From positions 1 through 6,180 of the forward strand of contig JAIVHA010000074.1 of assembly GCA_020201295.1 (NCBI GenBank): a stretch of DNA of 6,180 nt. The letters run 5' to 3'. Below, one piece after another: positions 1 to 5,954 of this stretch. Positions within the stretch are counted from its first letter, which is position 1. Each line of letters begins with the position of its first letter. The position numbers and the translations under genes are program-made. The notes below the pieces were generated by a model. It made no database searches, was not told the origin of the DNA, and saw nothing but the letters and a program-made list of their open reading frames with translations. The stretch comes from Lysobacteraceae bacterium (lineage in GTDB: Bacteria; Pseudomonadota; Gammaproteobacteria; DSM-19610).

Positions 1-1485
1 GTGCAGCATCGACTTGATGTCGATGAGCCCGAACACCGCGCTCATGACGATTGCGGCCAGCACCGGCTGGGGCAGGTGGTAGAGGTAAGGGGTCAGGTAG
101 AGCATGACCAGCATCACCCCCAGCGCGCTGACGATGGCGTAGAAGCCGGTGCGCGCGCCGACCCTGGCGGCGACGGCCGAGCGCGAGAATGAGCCACTGA
201 CCACATAGGACTGGAAGAAGCTGCCGACGATATTGGCCAGGCCCTGCCCGATCAATTCCTGGTTGGGATTGAGCTTCTCGCGGGTCTTCGCCGCCAGGGC
301 CCGCGAGATCGAGGTGGCCTCCATGAAGCCGATCATCGCCATGATGAAGGCGGTCGCGAACAGGCCCGACATGACACCCAGGTCGAGCATGGGCACGCTG
401 AATCCGGGAATGCCGGTCGGGATGCCGCCGACCACGCGGCCGCCGCCCGCCAGCACGAAGGTCTCGGCGCTGCCGCCGGCCCAGCGCCAAGCGGGGGCGA
501 ACCAGCCATTGCGTTCGGCACGCTCGAACAGGATGCTGCCGTCCGGCTGCGTGACCGGCGTCAAGGCATACTGGTAGGCCTCGACCTGCTGGCTGTAGAG
601 GTTGTGCTTGAGGCTCTGCTCCTCGCCCTGCAGGCGCATCAGCTCGGCCTGCAGCCGGTAGTCGCGGGCCCCGGAGGCGGCGCTCGTCTTGACCTGCTCG
701 CCGATGGATTTCTGCGCATCCTTGACCTGTTGCAGGGCCGCCTGGTTCGCGACCAGTTCCTCGAAGTTCGCCCGTGCCTCGTTGTCCACGACTTGAGCGG
801 GCGTCACGGTCGCGGTTTTCTCGTAGCCGGTGAGGGCGCTGACCAGGGTACAGAACAGCACGACCACGAGCACGCCGGGCAGCCTGGGGAAATGCTTGCG
901 CATCAGGTGCAGGGCGACCAGCGTGCCGATGCCGAACAGCAGGGTGGGCAGATGGGCCAGGGGCAGCTGTTGCACCACGTTCGACAGGTCGTAGAGGAAA
1001 CTGTCGGAGCGCGGCATGGGGACATTCATGAAACTGTTCAGGAGCGACAGACCGATGATCAGCGCGGCCGCGTTGGTGAAGCCGAGGATCACCGGGTGCG
1101 AAGCCAGGTTGATCAGCACGCCCATGCGAAACAGCCCCAGCGCCAGCCGCAGCACGCCCACCATCAGGGCCAGGGTCAGCGACAACTGGATGAACTCCTC
1201 GCTGCCGCGCGTGGCCAGCGGTTCGATTGCGGCGGCCGACATCAGCGACAGCATGGCGACCGGGCCGGTATGCAGGAACCGGGAGGCGCCCCAGAGCGAG
1301 GCGATGATCACGGGAAGGAAGGAGGCGTAGAGCCCATAGACCACGGGCAGGCCCGCGAGCGTGGCGTAGGCCATGCTCTGTGGGACCAGGATCATGGCGA
1401 CGGTGATGCCCGCCACGAGGTCCGAACGCAGGTTCTCGCCGCTGATGGGAAACCAGCGCAGGAAAGGGAAGATTTTTGTCAGCAT
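1..1485 (-). CDS. SulP-family inorganic anion permease (C-terminus outside window)
   Basis: An unbroken frame of 495 codons runs from the ATG at 1485 to the window edge; this is the transmembrane part of a SulP/SLC26-type transporter for sulfate, bicarbonate or similar anions. Family marks are VAGITVAMILVPQSMAYA (residues 24-41), HTGPVAMLS (72-80), SHPVILGFTNAAA (129-141), IPTGIPGFSVP (355-365), NPNQELIGQGLANI (406-419) and SGSFSRSAV (430-438). The usual C-terminal STAS domain would lie beyond position 1. Residues about 222-350 form a large hydrophilic insert, rich in Q, E, A and K with a helical, possibly coiled-coil stretch (about 235-305), placed just before the conserved IPxGIP segment; canonical topology would put it outside the membrane. 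Upstream in-frame codons reach a stop without another start; no strong ribosome site is visible. It lies 117 nt downstream of the USP-like gene and is probably its operon partner. The family is secure; the substrate cannot be told from sequence. Confidence 0.93.
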   Translation of the reverse strand, partial: MLTKIFPFLRWFPISGENLRSDLVAGITVAMILVPQSMAYATLAGLPVVYGLYASFLPVIIASLWGASRFLHTGPVAMLSLMSAAAIEPLATRGSEEFIQLSLTLALMVGVLRLALGLFRMGVLINLASHPVILGFTNAAALIIGLSLLNSFMNVPMPRSDSFLYDLSNVVQQLPLAHLPTLLFGIGTLVALHLMRKHFPRLPGVLVVVLFCTLVSALTGYEKTATVTPAQVVDNEARANFEELVANQAALQQVKDAQKSIGEQVKTSAASGARDYRLQAELMRLQGEEQSLKHNLYSQQVEAYQYALTPVTQPDGSILFERAERNGWFAPAWRWAGGSAETFVLAGGGRVVGGIPTGIPGFSVPMLDLGVMSGLFATAFIMAMIGFMEATSISRALAAKTREKLNPNQELIGQGLANIVGSFFQSYVVSGSFSRSAVAARVGARTGFYAIVSALGVMLVMLYLTPYLYHLPQPVLAAIVMSAVFGLIDIKSMLH

Positions 1486-1540
1486 GCGGTTACGACATCA
1501 TTGAATGTAGGTGGGGAGCGGGGCTCGATCAGGTCAATCC

Positions 1541-1580
1541 AGCCCATGCCTGTGTGCCGGACAGCACCTTGGCATGGGCT
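1541..1580 (-). other. Stem-loop in the USP-SulP intergenic gap
   Basis: AGCCCATGCC (1541-1550) and GGCATGGGCT (1571-1580) are perfect 10-bp inverted repeats. Inside them GTGC (1554-1557) pairs with GCAC (1564-1567), leaving a symmetric 3x3 internal loop and a 6-nt tip. No T-run follows on either strand, so it is not a standard intrinsic terminator. In the predicted USP-SulP transcript it could act as an RNA processing, stability or attenuation hairpin; that role is inference. Confidence 0.55.
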
Positions 1581-1582
1581 TG

Positions 1583-1603
1583 ACGGGTACGAAGGGTACC
1601 CGT
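1583..1603 (-). other. Stem-loop at the USP stop codon
   Basis: ACGGGTAC (1583-1590) and GTACCCGT (1596-1603) form a perfect 8-bp stem with a 5-nt loop. Its outer base is the last base of the USP-like TAA stop (1603-1605 on the plus strand). There is no downstream U-tract on the minus strand, so simple termination is doubtful. Together with the neighbouring hairpin it makes a tandem structure that could set the ratio of USP to SulP message. Confidence 0.5.
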
Positions 1604-2208
1604 TACGCGACTGTGGAGCGGGCTTGCGGTGTGGTCGCCGGCGTTTGGTCATGCTGCAGGGCGCTTACCTGTGCGTCGCCCAGCAGCACGACGGGAACGG
1701 GCAGGGCATTCTCGCGCTGCGTACCCTTGAGGATGCTGCGGCCGAGGTAGCCGGTGTCCTTGCAGGCCAGGAAGGCGATTTCCGGATGGTCGCGCAGGTA
1801 GCGGCCGAGGCCACGGATGGGGTCACCGGTGAGGTACTTCACCCGCAAGTCGATGCCCTCGGCCTTGAGTGCGTCCCGAAAGGGGTCGAGCATGGCGCAC
1901 ACCGCCTGGTTGGATTCGATACTCAGCACGGTCAGGTCATGGTCGAGGCGGCTGCAGGTCTGGATGACGTAGTCCATCATATCGGCGCGCAGCTCCATGC
2001 CCATGTACAGGGCGATGCGGCGCTTGGCCCTGGTACCCACGGCGGCGCTGTTGTCCACCTGCTCGGGGGCGCTCGTGGTGGAGGGGGACGTGATACCCCG
2101 CGCCTGAAACAGGTATTGGTTCTTCTGGGTCGAGGTGAGGTACTCCCCGGCGTCGGCGACGGCCAGGGCATTGAGCATTTTCTTCAGGGCTTCGGTCAGA
2201 CGGGTCAT
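1603..2208 (-). CDS. Universal stress protein-like protein
   Basis: A 201-residue soluble protein. Residues about 62-177 resemble the USP alpha/beta fold: a first strand RRIALYMGM (63-71), a helix, a second strand DLTVLSIES (91-99), then VKYLTGDP (123-130), IAFLACKD (144-151) and a closing strand VPVVLLGD (171-178). The usual nucleotide-loop pattern G-x2-G-x9-G-S/T is not intact: GYLG (153-156) is followed by only five residues before GT (162-163), so ATP binding is uncertain. The N-terminal 60 residues and the last 20 are low-complexity or unmatched extensions. The ATG at 2208 is supported by AAGGA (plus positions 2217-2221) 8 nt upstream. A sigma-54 promoter lies just upstream and SulP follows downstream. 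USP domains are often encoded beside, or fused to, ion transporters, so a regulatory role toward the SulP protein is plausible but inferred. The fold assignment is moderate, not certain. Confidence 0.75.
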   Translation of the reverse strand: MTRLTEALKKMLNALAVADAGEYLTSTQKNQYLFQARGITSPSTTSAPEQVDNSAAVGTRAKRRIALYMGMELRADMMDYVIQTCSRLDHDLTVLSIESNQAVCAMLDPFRDALKAEGIDLRVKYLTGDPIRGLGRYLRDHPEIAFLACKDTGYLGRSILKGTQRENALPVPVVLLGDAQVSALQHDQTPATTPQARSTVA

Positions 2209-2247
2209 GGCTAGGGTCCTTGGATGGGGTTCGACTGCAACATGTAA

Positions 2248-2263
2248 AGCAAGCCCTGTGCCA
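2248..2263 (-). promoter_or_regulatory. Sigma-54 (RpoN) -24/-12 promoter for the USP-SulP unit
   Basis: The minus strand reads TGGCACAGGGCTTGCT, which fits the sigma-54 consensus TGGCACR-N4-TTGCW, with the invariant GG and GC exactly 10 nt apart. Counting from the -12 position, transcription should start near 2237, leaving a leader of about 29 nt that carries the AAGGA ribosome site before the USP ATG at 2208. The gene for a sigma-54 activator lies on the other side of this same control region. Very good motif match; activity not shown. Confidence 0.85.
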
Positions 2264-2280
2264 GATTTTTATAAATTATA

Positions 2281-2293
2281 AATCAATTAGTTA
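2281..2293 (+). promoter_or_regulatory. IHF-type binding site
   Basis: AATCAATTAGTTA is a full match to the IHF consensus WATCAANNNNTTR and sits in an AT-rich tract (about 2265-2296). It is centred about 50 nt upstream of the predicted sigma-54 start and lies between the promoter and the proposed activator sites, where IHF commonly bends DNA to bring activator to polymerase. A match this short can occur by chance in AT-rich DNA; its position raises confidence. Confidence 0.65.
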
Positions 2294-2315
2294 TCGGATA
2301 TCCCTGGGTTAGGGG

Positions 2316-2332
2316 TGTTACGAATTGCAACA
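2316..2332. promoter_or_regulatory. Proposed activator site 1 (imperfect dyad)
   Basis: TGTTACGAATTGCAACA is an imperfect dyad of the form TGTTGC-N5-GCAACA, with 5 of 6 positions of the left arm matching. Its centre (2324) is about 87 nt upstream of the predicted sigma-54 start. It is proposed as a binding site for the activator encoded at 3927-5009, whose Fis-type HTH would be expected to bind dyads as a dimer. Confidence 0.5.
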
Positions 2333-2384
2333 TAAAGGGCGGGTTTCCTATGCAACACCTGCAACATCGTTGTAATATGCAACA
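2326..2384 (+). repeat. Cluster of TGCAACA heptamers
   Basis: TGCAACA occurs at 2326, 2351, 2360 and 2378, with another copy at 2236 near the predicted USP transcription start. From 2351 the block falls in a 9-bp register: TGCAACACC, TGCAACATC, GTTGTAATA (an inverted half) and TGCAACAAC. The 2360-2374 segment is itself a near-palindrome. Such density of one heptamer in about 150 bp suggests an operator array rather than chance. Confidence 0.7.
2368..2384. promoter_or_regulatory. Proposed activator site 2 (weaker dyad)
   Basis: CGTTGTAATATGCAACA has the same TGTTGC-N5-GCAACA layout as site 1, with 4 of 6 positions of the left arm matching and an AT-only spacer. Its centre (2376) is 52 bp from that of site 1, close to five helical turns, and about 139 nt upstream of the predicted sigma-54 start. 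It also lies only about 27 nt before the kinase start codon, so binding here could affect kinase expression. Confidence 0.45.
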
Positions 2385-2410
2385 ACTCACACCGACCCAC
2401 ATCGACGCCC

Positions 2411-3877
2411 ATGTCCAGCCTGCGCGGAAAGATCATCACCTCCTACATCCTGTCGAAGGTCGCCCTGCTGATCTTCGCCACCGTGGTGATCGTCGACCTG
2501 CACTACCTGCAGGCCCAGATCATGGAGGGCGAGGCCGTCAATGCCTTCAGCGAGGTGACCCAGGACATTCGCGGTTACGAGAAGAACCTGTTTCTCTATC
2601 ATGATGATGGCGACTATGAGCAGCTCCAGGTCGGGATCGCGGCCGCACAGCGAGCGCTCGTCGAGGGACGGCAGCCCTTTATGGAGCTGGCGTCACAGGA
2701 AGAGTTGCGTTCCGCGGATGCCGCCCTGGCGCAATACCAGGCCGAGGTCGAGCGTTATAGCAGTCTGTCACGCGGGCAGCAGGAAGCCGCGCAGCTGTCG
2801 ATCCGTGCCCTCGGGCACCAAATCTCCCTGTTCGCCAAGGCATTACGTGCGCGCGAACGTGCCACCCTGGTACATACCGTGCGCGTGGCGGTGTGGATGC
2901 TGCTGATCGCATTGTTCACGGTCATCCTGCTCGGTATCGCGAGCGCCGTGTTCATGGCCCGGCAGATCGTCCGCCCCTTGCGCAACCTGGAGCTCCAGCT
3001 CGATGCGCTGGCCGAGGGGGGCGAGCAGCAACTGACACTGCCGTCGCGGGACGGCGAGATCCGCTCCTTCGTTCATCAGTTCAATTCCATGCTCAATCGC
3101 CTGCGCGCCCAGCAGAACCAGCTGCGGCAGAACGAGAAGGCGGCGGCGCTGGGCGTGCTGGTGTCCGGCGTGGCGCATGAGCTCAACAACCCCTTGTCGA
3201 ATATCTCCACATCCATCCAGTTGTTGATGGAAGACGATGGCGGCACGGACCCGGCGTTGGTGCGGCGGTGGATGGCCCATATCGACGGGGAATCCGAGCG
3301 GGCGAGGCGGATCGTGCGGCGCCTGCTCGACAGTGTGCGGCAACCCAAGCTGCACCTGCAGGGACACCGGGTGCCGGCCCTCATCGCATCATCCGTGCAA
3401 CTGGTCAGCCGGCAGCTTCCCCTTAGCGTGAATATGCGGATCAAGGCCGCTCCCGAGCGTACCGTATGGGTGGATCGGGAGCGCTTCCAGCAGGTGTTCA
3501 TCAACCTGATCCGCAATGCCGTGGATGCCGGCGCCATGAACATCCAGATCAGTGCCGAGGACTCCACCTGGTCCAGGAGCATGCCGCCCAATTTGAATAG
3601 CCTGGTCGGCGACATCACCCAGGTCAGCCTCGCGGAGCGCGTGCTGGTGGTGCGGATCGATGACGATGGCAAGGGGATCAGCCCGGATCATCTTGCGCAC
3701 ATCTTCGATCCCTTCTTCACTACACGCAAATCCGGTGACGGAACCGGCCTGGGCCTGTACCTGGTGGAGGAGATCGTGAGTGAGCATTATGGTTGTATCA
3801 CCGCGGAAAACCGTGACGAGGGTGGTACGCGGTTTACCATCTGGCTGCCACTGGCACAGGAACCCGATTCGCTATGA
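2411..3877 (+). CDS. Membrane sensor histidine kinase
   Basis: A 488-residue two-component sensor kinase of the inner membrane. One membrane helix (about 12-31) and a second (about 158-183) flank a helical periplasmic region of about 125 residues; a HAMP segment follows (about 180-235). The HisKA H-box is GVLVSGVAHELNNPL, with H256 as the phosphorylated histidine. The ATPase domain has N-box NLIRNAVDAG (N369), G1 box DDDGKGIS (417-424), F-box FDPFFTTRK (432-440) and G2 box GDGTGLGLYL. All catalytic motifs are intact. No PAS domain is seen, so the signal is probably sensed in the periplasm; the ligand is unknown. The span between N and G1 boxes is slightly long (a polar segment at about 384-402). 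The ATG at 2411 is the only in-frame start before the first membrane helix, but it has no clear ribosome site. The stop overlaps a following start as ATGA (3874-3877), marking coupling to the regulator gene. Confidence 0.95.
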   Translation: MSSLRGKIITSYILSKVALLIFATVVIVDLHYLQAQIMEGEAVNAFSEVTQDIRGYEKNLFLYHDDGDYEQLQVGIAAAQRALVEGRQPFMELASQEELRSADAALAQYQAEVERYSSLSRGQQEAAQLSIRALGHQISLFAKALRARERATLVHTVRVAVWMLLIALFTVILLGIASAVFMARQIVRPLRNLELQLDALAEGGEQQLTLPSRDGEIRSFVHQFNSMLNRLRAQQNQLRQNEKAAALGVLVSGVAHELNNPLSNISTSIQLLMEDDGGTDPALVRRWMAHIDGESERARRIVRRLLDSVRQPKLHLQGHRVPALIASSVQLVSRQLPLSVNMRIKAAPERTVWVDRERFQQVFINLIRNAVDAGAMNIQISAEDSTWSRSMPPNLNSLVGDITQVSLAERVLVVRIDDDGKGISPDHLAHIFDPFFTTRKSGDGTGLGLYLVEEIVSEHYGCITAENRDEGGTRFTIWLPLAQEPDSL

Positions 3878-3930
3878 ATGATGAAGCCAAGCCCCAAGTG
3901 CCACGCTGGACTCCGCTGTCGATGCCATGA
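3874..3930 (+). pseudogene. 5' remnant of the response regulator gene (18-codon ORF)
   Basis: The ATG at 3874 overlaps the kinase TGA and begins MNDEAKPQV, which looks like the usual short lead-in to a receiver domain. The expected first strand and acidic pocket do not follow. Instead, at about 3899-3903 the sequence jumps to the late part of a receiver in a different frame, so this reading stops at TGA 3928-3930 after 18 codons. That stop overlaps the next ATG (3927) as ATGA. The remnant may now serve only as a coupling leader for the downstream activator. Around 70 receiver codons seem to be missing, a figure estimated from typical receiver length. Confidence 0.75.
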
Positions 3931-5009
3931 AGGCAGGGGCCTATCACTACATCGCCAAGCCGTTCCGGCTCGCCGAGGTGCGTGAGGTGGTGCGTGGCGC
4001 ACTGGAGCTGCGTCGCATAAAGCGCGAGAACAAGGAACTGAAACTGCGCGTGGAGCATCTATCCAATCAGACCACCATCATCACCCAGGATCTGGGCGTG
4101 CAGCGGCTGCTGGAGACGGCGCGTCAGATCGCGGGCACCGATACCAGTGTGGTCATCCACGGCGAATCCGGCACGGGCAAGGAGTTGCTGGCGCGCTTCA
4201 TTCACCAGCACAGCCTGCGTTCGAAAGGCCCCTTCGTGGCCTTCAACTGCGGCGCCTTGCACGAAGAGATCGCGGCGAGCGAGCTGTTCGGGCATGAGAA
4301 GGGCGCCTTCACCGGCGCCAATGCCACCAAGATCGGCCTGTTCGAGGCCGCCGATGGTGGAACGCTGTTCCTGGACGAAGTCGCCGAGATGCCCCTGCTC
4401 ATGCAGGTGAAGCTGCTGCGTGTGCTGCAGGAGCGCGAGCTGATGCGGGTCGGGTCCGTGCAGCCGATATCCGTCGACGTGCGCATCATTGCCGCCAGCA
4501 ACCGCGACCTCAAGGCGGCGGTCGCCGACGGCCAGATGCGCAATGATCTCTATTTCCGCCTCAATGTAGTGACCCTGACCCTGCCGCCCCTGCGCGAGCG
4601 CCGCGACGATATTCCCCTGCTGGCCTATTATCTTCTGCGCAAGTTCTCCGCCATGATGGATCGTGATGTGCAGGAAATCTCCACCGAGGCGATGCGTCGC
4701 CTGGTGGAATACGACTATCCCGGCAATGTGCGCGAATTGTCGAACTTCATCGAACGCGGTGTCGCCCTGGCCCAGGACCGCACCCTGGATATCGAACACC
4801 TGCCGCAAAGCCTGGGCGCCCTGACGGTGCGTGTCTTCAGGCCGGAGATGGCGGCGACCCCGACCACGCTGGAAGAGCAGGAAACCGATCACATACTTGC
4901 CGTCCTGAAGATGGCGGATGGTAACCGGACCCAGGCGGCCAGGATGCTGGGCATCGATCGCGTGTCCCTGTGGCGCAAGCTCAAGAAACTGGGCATCGAC
5001 ACCAAATAG
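3927..5009 (+). CDS. Sigma-54-dependent activator, NtrC family, receiver truncated
   Basis: A 360-residue product with an AAA+ sigma-54 activator core and a DNA-binding tail. Residues 1-27 are the last part of a receiver (AGAYHYIAKPF, with the conserved lysine at 11); in the same frame, the ATLDSAVDA codons just upstream (3900-3926) also belong to a receiver but precede the start. The acidic pocket and phosphorylated Asp are absent. A linker helix (about 28-46) follows. The core has Walker A GESGTGKE (79-86), the sigma-54 contact loop GAFTGA (126-131), Walker B GTLFLDE (145-151), sensor I region AASNRDL (189-195), arginine finger R211 in LYFRL and sensor II YPGNVREL (264-271). A Fis-type helix-turn-helix occupies about 318-357. 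Core and HTH look fully functional. The start has no good ribosome site but overlaps the 18-codon ORF stop, allowing reinitiation. In relatives such as DctD and NtrC1, removing the receiver gives constitutive activity, whereas in enteric NtrC it does not, so the outcome here is open. The likely target is the sigma-54 promoter at 2248-2263. Confidence 0.92.
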   Translation: MKAGAYHYIAKPFRLAEVREVVRGALELRRIKRENKELKLRVEHLSNQTTIITQDLGVQRLLETARQIAGTDTSVVIHGESGTGKELLARFIHQHSLRSKGPFVAFNCGALHEEIAASELFGHEKGAFTGANATKIGLFEAADGGTLFLDEVAEMPLLMQVKLLRVLQERELMRVGSVQPISVDVRIIAASNRDLKAAVADGQMRNDLYFRLNVVTLTLPPLRERRDDIPLLAYYLLRKFSAMMDRDVQEISTEAMRRLVEYDYPGNVRELSNFIERGVALAQDRTLDIEHLPQSLGALTVRVFRPEMAATPTTLEEQETDHILAVLKMADGNRTQAARMLGIDRVSLWRKLKKLGIDTK

Positions 5010-5094
5010 GCCGACGCCTCGGGACCGCATCCCGCCGCGCGAGCCCGGTGTGGTGTATCTGCAGGCCTGGGCCCACGCCGGCCAAGAGGCCGAG

Positions 5095-5136
5095 CGCGAT
5101 ACCCTGCGCAATGGGTATTGCGGCAATTAATTTTCC
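5095..5136 (+). terminator. Candidate intrinsic terminator after the kinase-regulator unit
   Basis: CGCGATACCC (5095-5104) pairs with GGGTATTGCG (5113-5122), a 10-bp stem with one G-U pair and an 8-nt loop. A T-rich stretch, AATTAATTTT (5125-5134), follows. It lies 85 nt after the activator stop. The T-tract is interrupted and starts a few bases after the stem, so efficiency may be moderate. The rest of the 242-nt gap (5010-5251) shows no supported gene. Confidence 0.6.
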
Positions 5137-5191
5137 GACGGAGTTCTCGACTGGCCTGAGTGCCTGACGGAACCGGCCCGGGGATATTTCC

Positions 5192-5197
5192 TATACT
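5192..5197 (+). promoter_or_regulatory. Possible -10 element for the dehydrogenase gene
   Basis: TATACT is a good -10 hexamer, about 55 nt before the ATG at 5252 and downstream of the candidate terminator, where a new promoter is expected. No convincing -35 is found at 16-18 nt; CTGACG at 5164-5169 is too far away (22 nt). Weak on its own. Confidence 0.3.
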
Positions 5198-5237
5198 TCC
5201 ATGATCCCCAACGCGTGATCCCTTCGTGTGCTTGATC

Positions 5238-5245
5238 AGGAGGAA
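5238..5245 (+). promoter_or_regulatory. Strong ribosome binding site fixing the SDR start
   Basis: AGGAGGAA lies 8 nt (counted from AGGAGG) before the ATG at 5252. This decides against the longer reading from GTG 5228, whose first codons would run through the ribosome site itself. Confidence 0.85.
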
Positions 5246-5251
5246 GAACTT

Positions 5252-5950
5252 ATGGCGAATATTCTGATTACCGGAAGCAATCGCGGCCTCGGTCTGGAGC
5301 TGGTTCGACAATATGCCGGTAGCGGTTGGCGCGTGTTCGCCACCTGTCGTCATCCTTCCGAAGCGGCGGAACTGCACCAGTTGGCCGGAGAATACGCAGA
5401 GATCTCGATACATCGCCTCGATGTGACCGTGCCCGAGGACATCAGGGCCATTCAGTGGATACTGAATGGCACACCCCTGGACATCCTCTATAACAACGCG
5501 GGGATCTACCTGGAAGACGACTACCTGTTGCCGGCACCCGGCAGCATCCGCTACGACCTATGGCTGCGTACCCTGGAGGTCAATGTCCTGGGCGCCGTAC
5601 GCGTGACGGAAGCCCTGCTCGACAATGTCGCCAGCAGCGAGAAGCGCCTGGTGGCGGTGATGACCAGCCACATGGGCAGTATCGCCGACATCCAGATGCC
5701 GGGCAGTTATTACTACCGCTCCAGCAAGGCTGCCCTGAACGCCGCCATGAGTGGCCTGGCCGAGGCGCTGCGCAAGCGCCGCATAGGCGTTTTGCTGCTA
5801 CACCCCGGTGGCGTCAAGACACGAATGGGTCCGGGGGACGGTATCAGCGCCGAGAAAAGCGTCACCGGTCTGCGCCAGGTGATAGACGACTTTACCCTGG
5901 ACAAGACAGGGCATTTCATCAAGTACGATGGCAGCCCCATGCCCTGGTGA
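5252..5950 (+). CDS. Short-chain dehydrogenase/reductase, C-factor (CsgA)-like
   Basis: A 232-residue cytoplasmic NAD(P)-dependent oxidoreductase of the classical SDR type. The cofactor loop TGSNRGLG (7-14) starts the Rossmann fold; LDVT (56-59) follows the fourth strand; NNAG is at 81-84. The catalytic set is complete: N111 in LEVNVLG, S139 in MTSHMGS, and Y155/K159 in YRSSK. HPGGVKTRMG (184-193) is the usual post-catalytic loop. The ending YDGSPMPW is typical of the C-factor-like subgroup, and the length is normal for it. Arg at 11 and 33 might favour NADP, but this is not decisive. The substrate is unknown. A DUF72 reading frame begins 4 nt after the stop, suggesting these two once formed an operon. 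There is no evident functional link with the upstream two-component genes, from which a candidate terminator separates it. Confidence 0.93.
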   Translation: MANILITGSNRGLGLELVRQYAGSGWRVFATCRHPSEAAELHQLAGEYAEISIHRLDVTVPEDIRAIQWILNGTPLDILYNNAGIYLEDDYLLPAPGSIRYDLWLRTLEVNVLGAVRVTEALLDNVASSEKRLVAVMTSHMGSIADIQMPGSYYYRSSKAALNAAMSGLAEALRKRRIGVLLLHPGGVKTRMGPGDGISAEKSVTGLRQVIDDFTLDKTGHFIKYDGSPMPW

Positions 5951-5954
5951 CACC

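Noticed and set aside
604..2214. Long plus-strand open frame (536 codons)
   Set aside because: It is antisense to both the SulP and USP-like genes, is rich in His, Gln and Gly as expected for a shadow of GC-rich coding DNA, and shows no domain. The minus-strand frames show clear family motifs.
2314..2328. Possible plus-strand sigma-54 promoter for the kinase gene
   Set aside because: The GG (2314-2315) and GC (2327-2328) are 11 nt apart rather than 10, and the -24 region is a poor match; it overlaps the proposed activator dyad instead.
2373..2378. TAATAT as a -10 box for the kinase gene
   Set aside because: The hexamer itself is acceptable, but no -35-like sequence is found 16-18 nt upstream; not enough to call a promoter.
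2236..2384. CRISPR-like or iteron-like repeat array
   Set aside because: The repeat unit is only 7 bp with irregular wider spacing, no spacers, no Cas or Rep gene nearby, and its position fits an operator region better.
4059..5126. Minus-strand open frame of 355 codons opposite the activator
   Set aside because: Composition is Gln/His-rich shadow sequence; the plus strand carries Walker A, GAFTGA and HTH motifs throughout the same span.
5228..5251. GTG start giving the dehydrogenase eight extra residues
   Set aside because: The AGGAGG ribosome site lies inside this extension at proper distance from the ATG at 5252, and classical SDRs begin just before the TGxxxGxG loop.
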